Assembly: GCF_035046485.1 (NCBI RefSeq)
Contig: NC_085138.1
Location: forward strand, 94,777,766 to 94,841,765
DNA length: 64,000 nucleotides
Reading direction: 5' to 3'
DNA from: Aedes albopictus
Taxonomy: Eukaryota > Arthropoda > Insecta > Diptera > Culicidae
Shown in pieces: positions 1-11,908 of this stretch (positions are counted from its first letter, which is position 1; each line of letters opens with the position of its first letter). A program made the translations under genes and the position numbers. The notes under the pieces are model-generated. The model did not search any database, was not told the origin of the DNA, and saw nothing but the letters and a program-made list of their open reading frames with translations.

Positions 1-216
1 AATCCAAAATTCTGAATTCATTCAGAAATCTCGCAAAGAATTTCTTTACAACATCTTCCAAAACTTCCTTCAAATTTTTTAAAGGAATTCCTTAAGATAA
101 TCCTTAGGGGATTCCCTAAAACAATCTTCCAGGGATTCATAAAACAATTTCGCCAAAGTTTCGTTCAGGAATTTTTTCAAAATAAAAAAAAATCTTCTAT
201 AGATTCCTTCCGGAAT
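1..216. repeat. Degenerate 12-bp array (left flank)
   Basis: AT-rich sequence made of drifting 12-bp units related to GGAATTCCTCCA, for example around 60-150. The same array type resumes at 18,482, so the LOA-like LINE inserted into it. No gene is visible. Confidence 0.6.
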
Positions 217-403
217 TGCACTATGGGTATCTTCTCTCTCTCGTTTGTCGGGTGAAGATCACTGCGTCCAGATTTTAGAACTATTGTGATATACCCTTTT
301 GCTGTGAGGTACGCAAGTTATCTCAGTAACATATTTGTCACTGAGATACCTTGGTATCGACTGAACTCAAGACCATCTATTATTGATGAATAGAGATCCT
401 GAG

Positions 404-2431
404 TTACAGTATGTGACTCCCCCATTCTGGCGAGACTAGCTTTATGAAGCCAACCACGTCCTTGGGAGATAAGATCCATATGTCAGCAGGCCCTAAAAAG
501 GGCTTGCTGAGAACTTTGAACCTACGTTGAGTGAGTGCACTGCAATAGCAGAGGATGTGTTCTGATGTTTCCCTCTCCTCGTCACAAAAGCGGCAATTTG
601 AGGTTTGGATTGCTCCGATCTTTTCTAGATGGTATCTGCAGGGGCAGTGTCCAGTTATTAGACCGGTGTAGATGTTGAGATCCCTTTTGTTGAGACCTAA
701 TAGTTGTTGGGTTTTCTTGGGGTTTATCGTTACGAGCCTTTTAGATTGAATCGTATGGGGAAGTGCATTCCAGTTTGATGTGATTTGACTGACCATATAT
801 TTGTTCAGTTCCATTTTTACAGAGCAGTCTGAGATCCCGCAGAAGGGCTCAGGGCCAATGAACCTTTCATTAGATCCATTTCTGGCTAGCTCATCAGCAA
901 TCTCGTTTCCCTCTAGACCCGTATGTCCTGGGATCCAATATAGGTAGACTCGATTGCGTATGGATAAGTTTTTCAAAGCCAGAATGCATTCCCACACTAG
1001 CTTTGAGTTACAAGTGTAGTTATTAAGCGACTTAAGTGCCGCTTGGCTGTCAGAGAAAATACATATTTTTGCAAACCTATACTTTCTCCTCAGGCATAAT
1101 AACACGCATTCTAATATTGCATATATTTCCGCCTGAAATACTGTGGGCCACTGTCCTAAGTGGACAGAGATTTTTGTTCTAGGGCCATAGATTCCGGAGC
1201 CTGTCAGATTATTCATTTTCGAACCATCTGTGAAGAAATTTATAGAGCCTGTTGGAACGCTGGGTCCACCTCCTTCCCACTCCTGGCGGGAAGGAATGAG
1301 CACATCGTAAGGTAAGTCATAATTGACTACCGTTTCCATCCAGTCACTACAAATTCCTATTGCGGGATTTATGGCAAATTCATTTAATATGCTGAGGTGA
1401 CCCGTAAGGTCTCCCGACAGCAGCGTTTTTGTTCTCTTTAACCTTAGAGCACTTTTTTCCGCTTCCAGATTTATGAATTGATCTAACCGGGACAGGTGAA
1501 GCATTGCGTCTAGGGCCAAAGTGGGTGTACTACGAACTGCACCAGTGATCGCTATGCAAGCGGTGCGTTGGATTTTGTTGAGCTTCGCCCTTGCAGCAGC
1601 CTCATTAGTTTTAGGCCACCAGACAAGGGAAGCGTAAGTAGTCCTGGGACGAACAATGGTTTTATATATCCACATGATCATACTTGGTTTTAGGCCCCAT
1701 CTTTTACCCAGGGTTTTTGAACAAACCCAAAGTGTATTGAGACCTTTCTGCACAACTGATTGGAGATGAGAGTTCCAATTCAGTTTTGCGTCGAGTATGA
1801 CACCTAGATATTTTACTTCGCTTGAATAAACTAGTTGTGTATGATTCAAGAAAAGGGGTTTCAGTTGGACCTTCCTCCGTTTGGTGAAAGGGATAATGGA
1901 AGTTTTTGTAGGATTTATGCCTAGTTGTTCCTTATGACACCAGGAAAAAGTGTGATTTAGGGCAGATTGCATTCTTTCCACGATAACACTTTCGAATTTG
2001 CCTCGTACAATAATGACAACGTCATCAGCATATCCAACCACTTCGAAGCCTCTTCTCTCTAAGCTGTCTAGAAGCTCATCCACCACCAGTGACCACAACA
2101 AAGGAGAAAGCACTCCGCCTTGCGGACGTCCCCTTGTTGCTTTAACAGTAATGTATGAACCGCTAAGCTCAGAGGAGATTTTTCGATTAGCTAGCATAGC
2201 ATGTACCCAGGTAACAATGCATGGGTCGAATTTTCTCCTCAACATTGCTGACCCTATAGACGAATAAGAAGCGTTATCGAATGCGCCCTCAATATCAAGA
2301 AATGCTACAAGAGCAATTTCTTTTGCATTGAGTGTTTTTTCGATCTTTTGAACTACCGTATGTAGTGCAGAGATCGTAGATTTTCCACTTTGATAAGCGA
2401 ATTGGTTTTTTGACAAAGGCATTGCTTTCAT
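404..2431 (-). pseudogene. LINE ORF2: RT core, RNase H and zinc motif
   Basis: This is the C-terminal 675 codons of a LINE ORF2. The RT palm is clear: a FLDIEGAFD block near residue 45, RPQGGVLSP near 103 and the catalytic YADD near 132. RNase H follows with FFTDGS near 400, an AEIY glutamate, a SDSQAAL aspartate and the terminal HTGLEGNEIADELA block. The last 80 residues carry a cysteine/histidine cluster (CRFCDE...HILCYC), typical of LOA and related clades. The open frame starts only because a one-base loss near 2,465 breaks it from the preceding RT segment at 2,443-3,261. It would make cDNA from its own RNA at a nicked target. The frameshift means this copy is not active. Confidence 0.9.
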
Positions 2432-2442
2432 AAATTTGTGAT

Positions 2443-3261
2443 TTATGTACTCGCATAGTACCTTTTCATAATTTTGAGCATTACAGAGGATAAACTTATC
2501 GGCCTGAATGCTTTGGGGTTGGTTTTATCCCCCTTTCCTGCCTTCGGAATGAAGACAGCCCGGATTTGACGCCAATCGTTGGGTATATGCCCCAAAATCA
2601 GACTCGCCCTAAAAATCTCAACCAAGGGTGGAACCAGTGTTTTCTCCTCTTTTTGGATCAACGCTGGGAATATTCCATCCATGCCAGGAGACTTAAATGG
2701 CTCGAAAGATCTCACAGCCCTCTCAACCCTGGCCCGAGTGAAAGCTTCCTTTGCAACCTTTATTGCGTCTTTTTTAGATCCAGAAACCCATGATTGGATC
2801 TCTTGTGGATCTGAGACAGCAATTCTAGTGTCTTGGTCGCCGATGCTCGACTCAGGGATTGAATCAGGGAAGTGGATCTTTAACAATTCGCTCAGTGTAT
2901 CGCTAGGCTCTACAGTGAGCGAACCATCCGTCTTTCGGAGGCTACCCACACCATTGGAGTGGTCTTTTGAAAGAGTTTTTTGGAGTCTGGCCACTACGGG
3001 TGTATTCTCTATGCTTTCACACATTAGAATCCACGATTTCCGTTTGGCTGACCTTATTTCTTTGTTGTAGTTCGTCAGGGCCTTTCTGTATAGGCTCCAA
3101 TCGCCGGTTCGCTTGGCACGATTGAATTCCCTACGCGCAGTTTTCCTAAGCTTCTCAAGAGTTTTATTCCACCATGGAACGTCTCTGCTCGAACTAATTG
3201 ATTTAGTTGGACAGCTCTCTTGGTAGGCATTAAGGATTTTTTTTAATGGATTTGGACGCAT
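2443..3261 (-). pseudogene. LINE ORF2: linker and RT fingers
   Basis: This is a 272-codon segment of the same ORF2. Its first half is the basic linker after the endonuclease. Its second half has early RT blocks: the KSPGMDGIFP motif, an AVFIPKAGKGD segment and the FRPISLSS motif. The frame ends at a stop beside 2,443, a few codons after a one-base deletion relative to the frame of 404-2,431. Upstream, a run of eight T at about 3,234-3,241 separates it from the endonuclease frame at 3,230-3,528, so a homopolymer slip probably caused that second frameshift. All three segments are collinear parts of one broken ORF2. Confidence 0.85.
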
Positions 3262-3528
3262 CTTCCAATTGTGTAATGGACTTGATGTGACTTTCTATGA
3301 TGTACTCTTCAGATTGTAGGATAGCTGAGTAGGATTCCCAATCAGTTTTCTTAGGATCTTTAAACGTTTTTTCTATCGTTAGACCCCCTTCCCATTCGAA
3401 GATGATGTGTTTGTGGTCTGACATTGATATTTCTTCAGAAACATGCCAGTTTTTTATTTTATCAGAGATAGACCGACTACATAGAGTCAAGTCCAAAACT
3501 TCCTGACGAATGAGGTTTTCAAACGTGG
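3230..3528 (-). pseudogene. LINE ORF2: endonuclease C-terminus
   Basis: This carries the last part of the APE-type endonuclease, including the SDHKHI motif that holds the catalytic Asp-His pair. The open frame extends to 3,559, but bases from 3,529 onward belong to the inserted foldback element, so the first ~10 codons of that frame are not LINE protein. The rest of the domain is at 16,002-16,538. Without the insertion and one copy of the CGTGG duplication, the two halves join in the same reading frame, which confirms one interrupted domain. Confidence 0.85.
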
Positions 3529-4622
3529 CACAGTGGGAAAAACCGACCCAAAAAGGCACCTAATTATTGCGGCTGATTGCGATCTTTGAAGCCCATGTTT
3601 TCCGAATGGAAATATGTCAAGGAATCGATTGGTGATAGTTTCATTCACCGGAATTAAGTGTAAGTGTCCATTTTGCCCCATTTTCCCCTAAAAAACACTG
3701 TTTTTCTGAATTAAATAATGATATCAACTGATTGTGGCTAACCAACCAACTTTTTATTGATGTAGAATTGACAGGTGCATTCTATGAGACACACCTTTAT
3801 TTGTGTCATTGACTGAAAGTGCCCATTTTTCCTCATTTTCCCCTAAAATACAGTTATTCTGAATTAAAAAATAGTTTCAACTGGTTGCGGCCAACCAACC
3901 AATTTTTACCTGATGTAGAATTAACCAGCACGTACTTTGGGGTGCACCTCGATATATGTCATTGACTGGAAGTGCCCATTTTGCCTCATTTTCCCCTTAA
4001 AATACTGTTTTTTTTTTCTGATTTAAAAATTAGTATCAACTGATTGCGGCTTACCCACCATTTTTTCTTGATGTAGAATCGACAGGTGCATTTCTTGAGG
4101 CACACCTCTTCCCGTGTCCTTGACTGGAAGTGCTCATTTTGCACAATTTTCCCCTATAAATACTGTTTTTCTGGATTAAAAAATAGTTTTAACTGATTGC
4201 GGCTAACCAACCATTTTCAATCTGATTTAGAATCAACCGGCGCATACTTTGGGACGCACCTCGATCTGTGTCTTTGACTGGAAGTACCCATTTTGCCCCA
4301 TTTTCCCCTAAAATACTATTTTTATGAATTAAAGACATGTTTCAACTGATTGCGGCTAACCAATCGATTTTTGCTTGAAGCCGGCGCATATTTTGGCGCA
4401 CACCTCGTTCTGTGTCTTTGGGTGGTGGTGCCTATTTTGCTCCATTTTCCTCTAAACTACGGGTTTTATGGATTTAAAAATAGTTTCAATTGATTGCAAC
4501 TAACCAATATTTTTTTCTGAAATAGAATCGACCTATTCATATTATGAAATACACCTCGCGCTATGCGTTAGTCTAAAATTGCCCGTTTCACCCCATTTTC
4601 TCCTAAAATACTGTTTTCTGGG
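3529..4622. repeat. Foldback element 1, left inverted arm
   Basis: About seven degenerate tandem units of ~155 bp, each with a block like CCATTTTCCCCTAAAA (near 3,682, 3,835, 3,989, 4,149, 4,302, 4,446 and 4,597). The sequence is the inverse of the arm at 14,467-16,001. Confidence 0.85.
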
Positions 4623-4912
4623 TGTTGCGGGAGGTGTTTCTTGGGACTAAACCGACTCTTACAGCAAACATGACATGTACTGTCTCAGTTAGCTAAAAAG
4701 CTAAAAATAAAGTTTATTACACAAAATAACACATTTACCTTATAACTAGCTTACAATTTCGGTGAACTGTCACGGGAACACCTCCTTGCTATACTGATAA
4801 TGCCTATTCAATAAATATTCTTTTTCGTCTAGCTGCATAGCATTCAACCCCAGGGGTTCTCAATGTTAATTACGGTAGTCTTAAAATTTAAGATACGCAA
4901 CTATGCGTAACA
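4623..4912 (-). repeat. LTR A, left copy (3' LTR)
   Basis: This 290-bp repeat starts TGTTGCGGGAGG and ends GCGTAACA. By eye it is identical to 12,920-13,204 over the shared length. The minus strand contains AATAAA, consistent with a minus-strand element. Confidence 0.85.
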
Positions 4913-4926
4913 CTCCCCCCCGTAAC
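4913..4926 (-). promoter_or_regulatory. Polypurine tract of BEL element A
   Basis: The minus strand reads GTTACGGGGGGGAG directly before the 3' LTR. It would prime plus-strand DNA synthesis. Confidence 0.7.
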
Positions 4927-5440
4927 ACTTAACATCTGTTCAAGTTTTACAATTAAGCTAAAATTTTAAGGTCGTGCACTAAGGAAATTTAATTACTGAC
5001 ATATATTGCACTAACACTTTTTCATACAGTCAAATGATTGAGCGAAACCTAAAAGCAAGATTATCTTTCCTGCTTCCAGAGCTGGTTGTGTTCATTTTGG
5101 ACATCTCTCCTCTTAACGTTGAGCTCGTACAGGCTACATTGCATTAAAAAAAAAGAATCCAGAACTGATGCCTATCCCGACCGTTGCGTTTCACCAGCAT
5201 CTAAAACAATACTGCAGCTTCAACAACTCGACGTGCTCACAGCATTCACAATGGGTTGGTGCGGATACAGGGCAATCGGAAGATTGCGATGAACGTTGAC
5301 TTGCAGTAGGTAGTCAACACACGGTTTTCCTGCTCACTGATCCACTTTACCGTTGGAGATGCTGTGCTCAGAAACCATATTACGCATTATTGTTACGAGG
5401 GCTCCTGATCGCGTTGTCTTGTTGCCTTTTATTCCGCAGT
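4927..5440. other. BEL element A, 3' internal non-coding part
   Basis: No gag or pol similarity and no convincing frame. It joins the duplicated block at 5,441. Confidence 0.5.
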
Positions 5441-5516
5441 CGTTCCGGGCTGGTCGCTTTGGCGGCTTAGGCTGTGACCATAGTGGGTAAGGTGAGATGC
5501 GATCGGATGCGATAAG

Positions 5517-5768
5517 TTATGAGATGAGAAGAGGGAAGTTTGATAGGCCATAGTGCATGAGGTTTTCAATGAGGGTGCGCATGTTGTTTTCACATCCTTT
5601 TTCGCCTATTTCGTGCGCATCAACGACTCGCGTGATTTGATCGATGAAGTCGCTTGTATATTGAAGCGCTTCTTTGGATGTGGGTAGTGAAATGATCGTT
5701 TCATCTGTAAGAGCGGAAAGATAAAATGCACCTGCTTTTTGTTTTGCGCGGGCCGTTTTTTTTTTGCT
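5517..5768 (-). other. Short unassigned open stretch, copy 1
   Basis: The minus strand stays open for about 80 codons to a TAA at 5,517-5,519, with no good ATG near its start. It has normal amino-acid composition (for example DFIDQITRVVDAHEIGEKG), unlike the repeat-derived frames nearby. I do not recognise it. It could be a relic of a Gag or of a captured host exon. The same stretch recurs at 9,193-9,444. Confidence 0.3.
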
Positions 5769-6219
5769 ATAACTTAGTCAGTTTTGATCCTGTAGCAATA
5801 GCAAAAACCGACCAGTTCAAAAAACAAATTTGGTGTAACTGTACAAGATTGAGATTATTGAATTAATTATTTGATAAAAGAATTATAAAATGTAATTATA
5901 TCCGCATGAGGGATGTCTTTATGTATACACATATTATTACTTTCCGGACTGAGCTATCTGAGTGTTGATTTCAATTTAAATCAATATGAGACTGTTATAC
6001 TGATTTTCGGCATTAAAACATTACTTTATTGTGCTGATCTCGGCAAAAAGAAACAAAAATTCGGCAAGTATGTATTATTTAAGGGTATAGATTTTTTTTT
6101 ATTACAAAATTTTCGGCGACATCTACGAGAAAAGATGTCTCTCAGGGTGTCTACTACCTGGAAAAACCTGGAAAACCGGGAATCCTCAGGGAATTTTATT
6201 TAACAGGGGAAAACTTGGA

Positions 6220-7600
6220 ATACTCAGGGAATTTCTTGAGTACTCAGGGAAATTTTACCCCGAAAAAAAAAATCATTGGGACGTATGAACCTGGTAGTAA
6301 AAATCCATATAGAAATTTCGCTACAAGGATTTTTTTCCAGAAATTCCGTCAGAATTTCTTTCTGGAACTTCTTTAACAATATCTCCTGGAATGTCTCCCA
6401 GGATTTCTTATAAAATTCCATTCCGCATTTTTGACGCTATGTTTCATGGTATTCCTTTTTGATTTTTTCCGGAAAGGTATACTTCCGGATTCCTTCCAGG
6501 ATTCCTGAATTCCAGCCGATTTCTCCTGGAGTTTTTCACGGGGATGCTATTTCTTCTCAGAGTTCCTCCAGTGTTTTACTCAAAGAAATCTTCGTAGGAT
6601 TTCTACCAGAATTTATTCCGAATACTCTATAAGAATGTCTGTCGGGATAAATCGTGGAATTTCTTTCGGCACTCCTCACGAAAATTTTACCCGATTCCTT
6701 CCGGTGTTCCTCTTGAGACTTCCCCAGAAGATCTTCACAGAACGTTTTTCAGAGTTGCTAAAGAAGTTATTCCTGGGGTTCCTACTAAAGTTTCTCCAAG
6801 GATTTCTGAAGGAGTTTTCACTGCAAGAGTTCCTCAAGAGATTTCTTTTATTTTTTCCTGTGATATCTTCAAACCATTGCTTTGGGCTTTCTTCGAGATG
6901 TTTTTCCTGGTCTCCTACAGGAATTTGTTAAAAGTTTTTGCGATGTTTATTTTGAAGTTTTACCTGAGATTTTTCTCGGAGTATCTCCTGGAACTTCTCT
7001 AAGAAAATTCCTTCCGATGTTGGTCATGAGATGTCTCTCAGAGCTTTTCTTAAATAAAATACCCTGGATTTTCCCCTAAGATTTTTTTTCCAGAGTACCT
7101 TTTGGGATTTCTACAGGAGTTATTGCTGATATTTCTCATTGAATTCTTCTCTTGCATATTTTCGGAGCCAGGCTGTTTCTTGTAGTTGTACCGGATTTCT
7201 TATAGTGATCCACCTGAGAGTTTTTACAGATATTCTGTGCATTATTCCCAAAATTCTTCCCGGAATCTTTACCAGAAATTGTCCCGAGATTCTGGATATT
7301 CCTTCAGGAATTTCTACCAAAGTAATTGCAGGGATTCTTCTACGGGTTTTCCTCAGAATGTCTCCTGAGATAACTTACGAAATACCTTATAGGAAATTTA
7401 TGGAGAAATATTCGAGGGAATTCAAATAAAATCTTGCGAGAAACTCCGCAAAGTGTTATTGAAGAAATCTCCACAGGAACTTCAGGAAAAACCTGAGAAA
7501 AAATGAGACATCTCGAAAAAAGTTCGAGATAATAGTAATCCCGAGAAAAAATATTAAGGACATCCAAGGAGGAATTCTGAAAACCATATGGAATCTTGAA
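6220..7600. repeat. Degenerate 12-bp array, copy 1
   Basis: Drifted units of the GGAATTCCTCCA type. Open frames here on both strands (60-98 codons) are rich in F, L, P, E and S with a four-residue rhythm, which shows they come from the array. Confidence 0.75.
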
Positions 7601-7684
7601 AGCAGCTGCGGACGAAATTCCGCGAAGAAAACAAGAGGAATATCGGAAAACTATCGGTAAAAATCCAATAGTTTATGGATAACT

Positions 7685-7846
7685 TGGATGAGAGTTCGAC
7701 TGTACTATTATAGCTGTTTTGATTATCGGCAACGCAGTCTTTTTAATTTGTAAAACGAGTTTTATTATTTAACCCGAAACGTCGGGTTAAATAATAAAAC
7801 TCGTTTTACAAATTAAAAAGACTGCGTTACCGATAATCAAAACAGC
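7685..7846. mobile_element. 162-bp palindromic insertion with 13-bp target duplication
   Basis: Flanked by TTTATGGATAACT at 7,672-7,684 and 7,847-7,859. It is absent from the second tandem copy, so the exact boundaries are visible. Positions 7,713-7,846 form a nearly perfect hairpin (65-bp stem, one mismatch seen, loop AACG). The centre reads CCCGAAACGTCGGG, like the conserved GAAAC-GTC part of Penelope-type hammerhead sequences. A retroposed Penelope-like derivative is possible; the class is not proven. Confidence 0.7.
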
Positions 7847-7859
7847 TTTATGGATAACT

Positions 7860-8034
7860 GTCCCGGAAAACCGTTAAAAAAGGCATGGACACTGGCTTCA
7901 GCCGGCGGCTGTACCGATTGAACGAAACTTAACACGGAGTGACTACGGATTAGAAGCTATTCTCGTGAAAATTTTCATCGGTCGGAGCGGGAATCGCACC
8001 CTCATCCACCCGGACTCTAACCGCATGGCTACGA
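7860..8034 (-). mobile_element. tRNA-derived SINE, copy 1
   Basis: On the minus strand, a tRNA-like head starts near 8,034. It has an A-box-like stretch (TAGCCATGCGGTTAGAG) and a B-box-like stretch (GGTGCGATTCCCGC) at normal tRNA spacing. The body runs to about 7,860. Similar to mosquito tRNA-related SINEs such as Feilai; exact family unknown. Confidence 0.6.
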
Positions 8035-8270
8035 CATTCTTGAAGAAACTTTGAATAGTTTTGGATGGATCTTCAGGAAGAATCCAGCGAGAATCTCTAG
8101 TATATCGGAAAACCTTTGCAAGAAATATCGGGACGTACTCAAACAGATATCTCGTGTGAAAGAATCTTGTGGAAAGCCAGGAAGATACTTTGGAAGAAAT
8201 TCCAGGAATAATGCTCAGAAATATTGAAAGAATTTTTGAAGAGTAGGGGAACTTACGTATTTTTGGCAGT

Positions 8271-8407
8271 TTTGTTCTCTTCGTCATGGGGTTTTTTTTA
8301 AACCTGTTGAACTCAGACTTGGCATCAAATCCTTCCCAACCAAATTGAATATGATCAAGTTTCAGGTAATTTGACCGGCATAAATCCCTCATGACGAAGA
8401 GAACAAA
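8271..8407. mobile_element. Small TIR element, copy 1
   Basis: TTTGTTCTCTTCGTCATG at the left is inverted at the right (CATGACGAAGAGAACAAA). About 137 bp, no coding capacity: a MITE-sized element. Confidence 0.6.
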
Positions 8408-9192
8408 CCTGGTGATGATACCCTAAGTCACCCTTTATAATTTTTAGAAAATTTGGGTTATTTTTTAATTATAAACTTTCAAAATTTCATCTGGAAAAAC
8501 CTGGAAAACTCAGGGAATTTTATTTTGAGTTATGAGTAGACACCCAAGTACACAATATTCATCATATATTAGGTAAAAGAGTATCAATCGAAATCGATGT
8601 CACACTCTTTTCTAGTTTTGCCTGACAAAGAAAAAAGCAGAACCTTTCAATCAGAATCCTTTTAGCAATTGAGTTGAATACCATAAAACCCTTAAACTTT
8701 CTAACTTGCACATAAATAGCATGCACTGAACAAACGACCATATCAAACATTAATCACTTCATTTAAATCCCGAACATAGAAAATAAAATGTTTTTTTATA
8801 CACATATAATAACAAAAATATGCTGTAAAAAACTTAAACGATTTGATGGATACTATTTTATATGCAATGAAATATGTTATTTTACATGGCGATCGATAGA
8901 CAGTATGATACATTTTTATTACGTCTGGTTCATCAAAATACAAGTCATGTGAAAAAGCATTGGGTTATATTGAAAAACAACAACATATTAACGCATTTTA
9001 TATTACCTACTAGCATTCCCAACACATTAAATCCGCATTGCTTTACATACACAACGAGCGCAATCATAAAATCCATACCCGACAAGCATTCTCGTGCGTT
9101 CACATGCGTCGACCAGCGTTCCGGGCTGGTCGCTTTGGCGGCTTAGGCTGTGACCATAGTGGGTAAGGTGAGATGCGATCGGATGCGATAAG

Positions 9193-9444
9193 TTATGAGA
9201 TGAGAAGAGGGAAGTTTGATAGGCCATAGTGCATGAGGTTTTCAATGAGGGTGCGCATGTTGTTTTCACATCCTTTTTCGCCTATTTCGTGCGCATCAAC
9301 GACTCGCGTGATTTGATCGATGAAGTCGCTTGTATATTGAAGCGCTTCTTTGGATGTGGGTAGTGAAATGATCGTTTCATCTGTAAGAGCGGAAAGATAA
9401 AATGCACCTGCTTTTTGTTTTGCGCGGGCCGTTTTTTTTTTGCT
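9193..9444 (-). other. Short unassigned open stretch, copy 2
   Basis: Identical by eye to 5,517-5,768 at the 3,676-bp offset. Function unknown. Confidence 0.3.
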
Positions 9445-9895
9445 ATAACTTAGTCAGTTTTGATCCTGTAGCAATAGCAAAAACCGACCAGTTCAAAAAA
9501 CAAATTTGGTGTAACTGTACAAGATTGAGATTATTGAATTAATTATTTGATAAAAGAATTATAAAATGTAATTATATCCGCATGAGGGATGTCTTTATGT
9601 ATACACATATTATTACTTTCCGGACTGAGCTATCTGAGTGTTGATTTCAATTTAAATCAATATGAGACTGTTATACTGATTTTCGGCATTAAAACATTAC
9701 TTTATTGTGCTGATCTCGGCAAAAAGAAACAAAAATTCGGCAAGTATGTATTATTTAAGGGTATAGATTTTTTTTTATTACAAAATTTTCGGCGACATCT
9801 ACGAGAAAAGATGTCTCTCAGGGTGTCTACTACCTGGAAAAACCTGGAAAACCGGGAATCCTCAGGGAATTTTATTTAACAGGGGAAAACTTGGA

Positions 9896-11276
9896 ATACT
9901 CAGGGAATTTCTTGAGTACTCAGGGAAATTTTACCCCGAAAAAAAAAATCATTGGGACGTATGAACCTGGTAGTAAAAATCCATATAGAAATTTCGCTAC
10001 AAGGATTTTTTTCCAGAAATTCCGTCAGAATTTCTTTCTGGAACTTCTTTAACAATATCTCCTGGAATGTCTCCCAGGATTTCTTATAAAATTCCATTCC
10101 GCATTTTTGACGCTATGTTTCATGGTATTCCTTTTTGATTTTTTCCGGAAAGGTATACTTCCGGATTCCTTCCAGGATTCCTGAATTCCAGCCGATTTCT
10201 CCTGGAGTTTTTCACGGGGATGCTATTTCTTCTCAGAGTTCCTCCAGTGTTTTACTCAAAGAAATCTTCGTAGGATTTCTACCAGAATTTATTCCGAATA
10301 CTCTATAAGAATGTCTGTCGGGATAAATCGTGGAATTTCTTTCGGCACTCCTCACGAAAATTTTACCCGATTCCTTCCGGTGTTCCTCTTGAGACTTCCC
10401 CAGAAGATCTTCACAGAACGTTTTTCAGAGTTGCTAAAGAAGTTATTCCTGGGGTTCCTACTAAAGTTTCTCCAAGGATTTCTGAAGGAGTTTTCACTGC
10501 AAGAGTTCCTCAAGAGATTTCTTTTATTTTTTCCTGTGATATCTTCAAACCATTGCTTTGGGCTTTCTTCGAGATGTTTTTCCTGGTCTCCTACAGGAAT
10601 TTGTTAAAAGTTTTTGCGATGTTTATTTTGAAGTTTTACCTGAGATTTTTCTCGGAGTATCTCCTGGAACTTCTCTAAGAAAATTCCTTCCGATGTTGGT
10701 CATGAGATGTCTCTCAGAGCTTTTCTTAAATAAAATACCCTGGATTTTCCCCTAAGATTTTTTTTCCAGAGTACCTTTTGGGATTTCTACAGGAGTTATT
10801 GCTGATATTTCTCATTGAATTCTTCTCTTGCATATTTTCGGAGCCAGGCTGTTTCTTGTAGTTGTACCGGATTTCTTATAGTGATCCACCTGAGAGTTTT
10901 TACAGATATTCTGTGCATTATTCCCAAAATTCTTCCCGGAATCTTTACCAGAAATTGTCCCGAGATTCTGGATATTCCTTCAGGAATTTCTACCAAAGTA
11001 ATTGCAGGGATTCTTCTACGGGTTTTCCTCAGAATGTCTCCTGAGATAACTTACGAAATACCTTATAGGAAATTTATGGAGAAATATTCGAGGGAATTCA
11101 AATAAAATCTTGCGAGAAACTCCGCAAAGTGTTATTGAAGAAATCTCCACAGGAACTTCAGGAAAAACCTGAGAAAAAATGAGACATCTCGAAAAAAGTT
11201 CGAGATAATAGTAATCCCGAGAAAAAATATTAAGGACATCCAAGGAGGAATTCTGAAAACCATATGGAATCTTGAA
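9896..11276. repeat. Degenerate 12-bp array, copy 2
   Basis: Duplicate of the array at 6,220-7,600. Confidence 0.75.
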
Positions 11277-11360
11277 AGCAGCTGCGGACGAAATTCCGCG
11301 AAGAAAACAAGAGGAATATCGGAAAACTATCGGTAAAAATCCAATAGTTTATGGATAACT

Positions 11361-11535
11361 GTCCCGGAAAACCGTTAAAAAAGGCATGGACACTGGCTTC
11401 AGCCGGCGGCTGTACCGATTGAACGAAACTTAACACGGAGTGACTACGGATTAGAAGCTATTCTCGTGAAAATTTTCATCGGTCGGAGCGGGAATCGCAC
11501 CCTCATCCACCCGGACTCTAACCGCATGGCTACGA
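11361..11535 (-). mobile_element. tRNA-derived SINE, copy 2
   Basis: Duplicate of 7,860-8,034 in the second 3.5-kb copy. Confidence 0.6.
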
Positions 11536-11771
11536 CATTCTTGAAGAAACTTTGAATAGTTTTGGATGGATCTTCAGGAAGAATCCAGCGAGAATCTCTA
11601 GTATATCGGAAAACCTTTGCAAGAAATATCGGGACGTACTCAAACAGATATCTCGTGTGAAAGAATCTTGTGGAAAGCCAGGAAGATACTTTGGAAGAAA
11701 TTCCAGGAATAATGCTCAGAAATATTGAAAGAATTTTTGAAGAGTAGGGGAACTTACGTATTTTTGGCAGT

Positions 11772-11908
11772 TTTGTTCTCTTCGTCATGGGGTTTTTTTT
11801 AAACCTGTTGAACTCAGACTTGGCATCAAATCCTTCCCAACCAAATTGAATATGATCAAGTTTCAGGTAATTTGACCGGCATAAATCCCTCATGACGAAG
11901 AGAACAAA
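11772..11908. mobile_element. Small TIR element, copy 2
   Basis: Duplicate of 8,271-8,407. Confidence 0.6.

Larger units (their letters stand above)
235..3528 (-). mobile_element. LOA-like LINE, 3' half
   Basis: This is the 3' portion of a non-LTR retrotransposon on the minus strand; the 5' portion lies at 16,002-18,462 beyond a 12.5-kb insertion. It holds the endonuclease C-terminus, reverse transcriptase, RNase H and a terminal zinc motif. The 3' end has a GAGAGAGA tail instead of poly-A. An imperfect target duplication (217-234 against 18,463-18,481, sharing GGGTATCTTC) brackets the two halves. RNase H plus a terminal CCHC-like motif point to the LOA/I group; LOA is the best guess from family knowledge. 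Confidence 0.8.
6145..8545. mobile_element. Element with GGGTGTCTACT inverted ends, copy 1
   Basis: GGGTGTCTACT at 6,145 is matched by AGTAGACACCC ending at 8,545. Both ends carry CTGGAAAAACCTGGAAAA close inside, in opposite context. The interior is mainly degenerate 12-bp array, with a SINE and a small TIR element. No transposase and no clear target duplication, so the class is unknown. Confidence 0.5.
5441..9112. repeat. 3.5-kb tandem duplication, copy 1
   Basis: The segment repeats at 9,117-12,613 with a constant offset of 3,676 up to about 7,684, then 3,501. The only difference I see is a 175-bp excess here (a 162-bp insertion plus a 13-bp duplication). Predicted peptides in both copies are identical, so the duplication is very young or an assembly effect. 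The join holds four bases, CCAG (9,113-9,116). Confidence 0.9.

Noticed and set aside
1998..3070. Plus-strand frames of 75-163 codons
   Set aside because: Antisense shadows of the LINE ORF2.
3529..3567. Functional V(D)J recombination signal
   Set aside because: The nonamer match is weak and differs between ends and elements. Insects have no V(D)J system; a Transib end explains the heptamer.
7860..8034. A real tRNA gene
   Set aside because: A and B boxes are imperfect, the cloverleaf is not complete and a non-tRNA body follows; it fits a SINE head. The same holds for 19,270-19,351.
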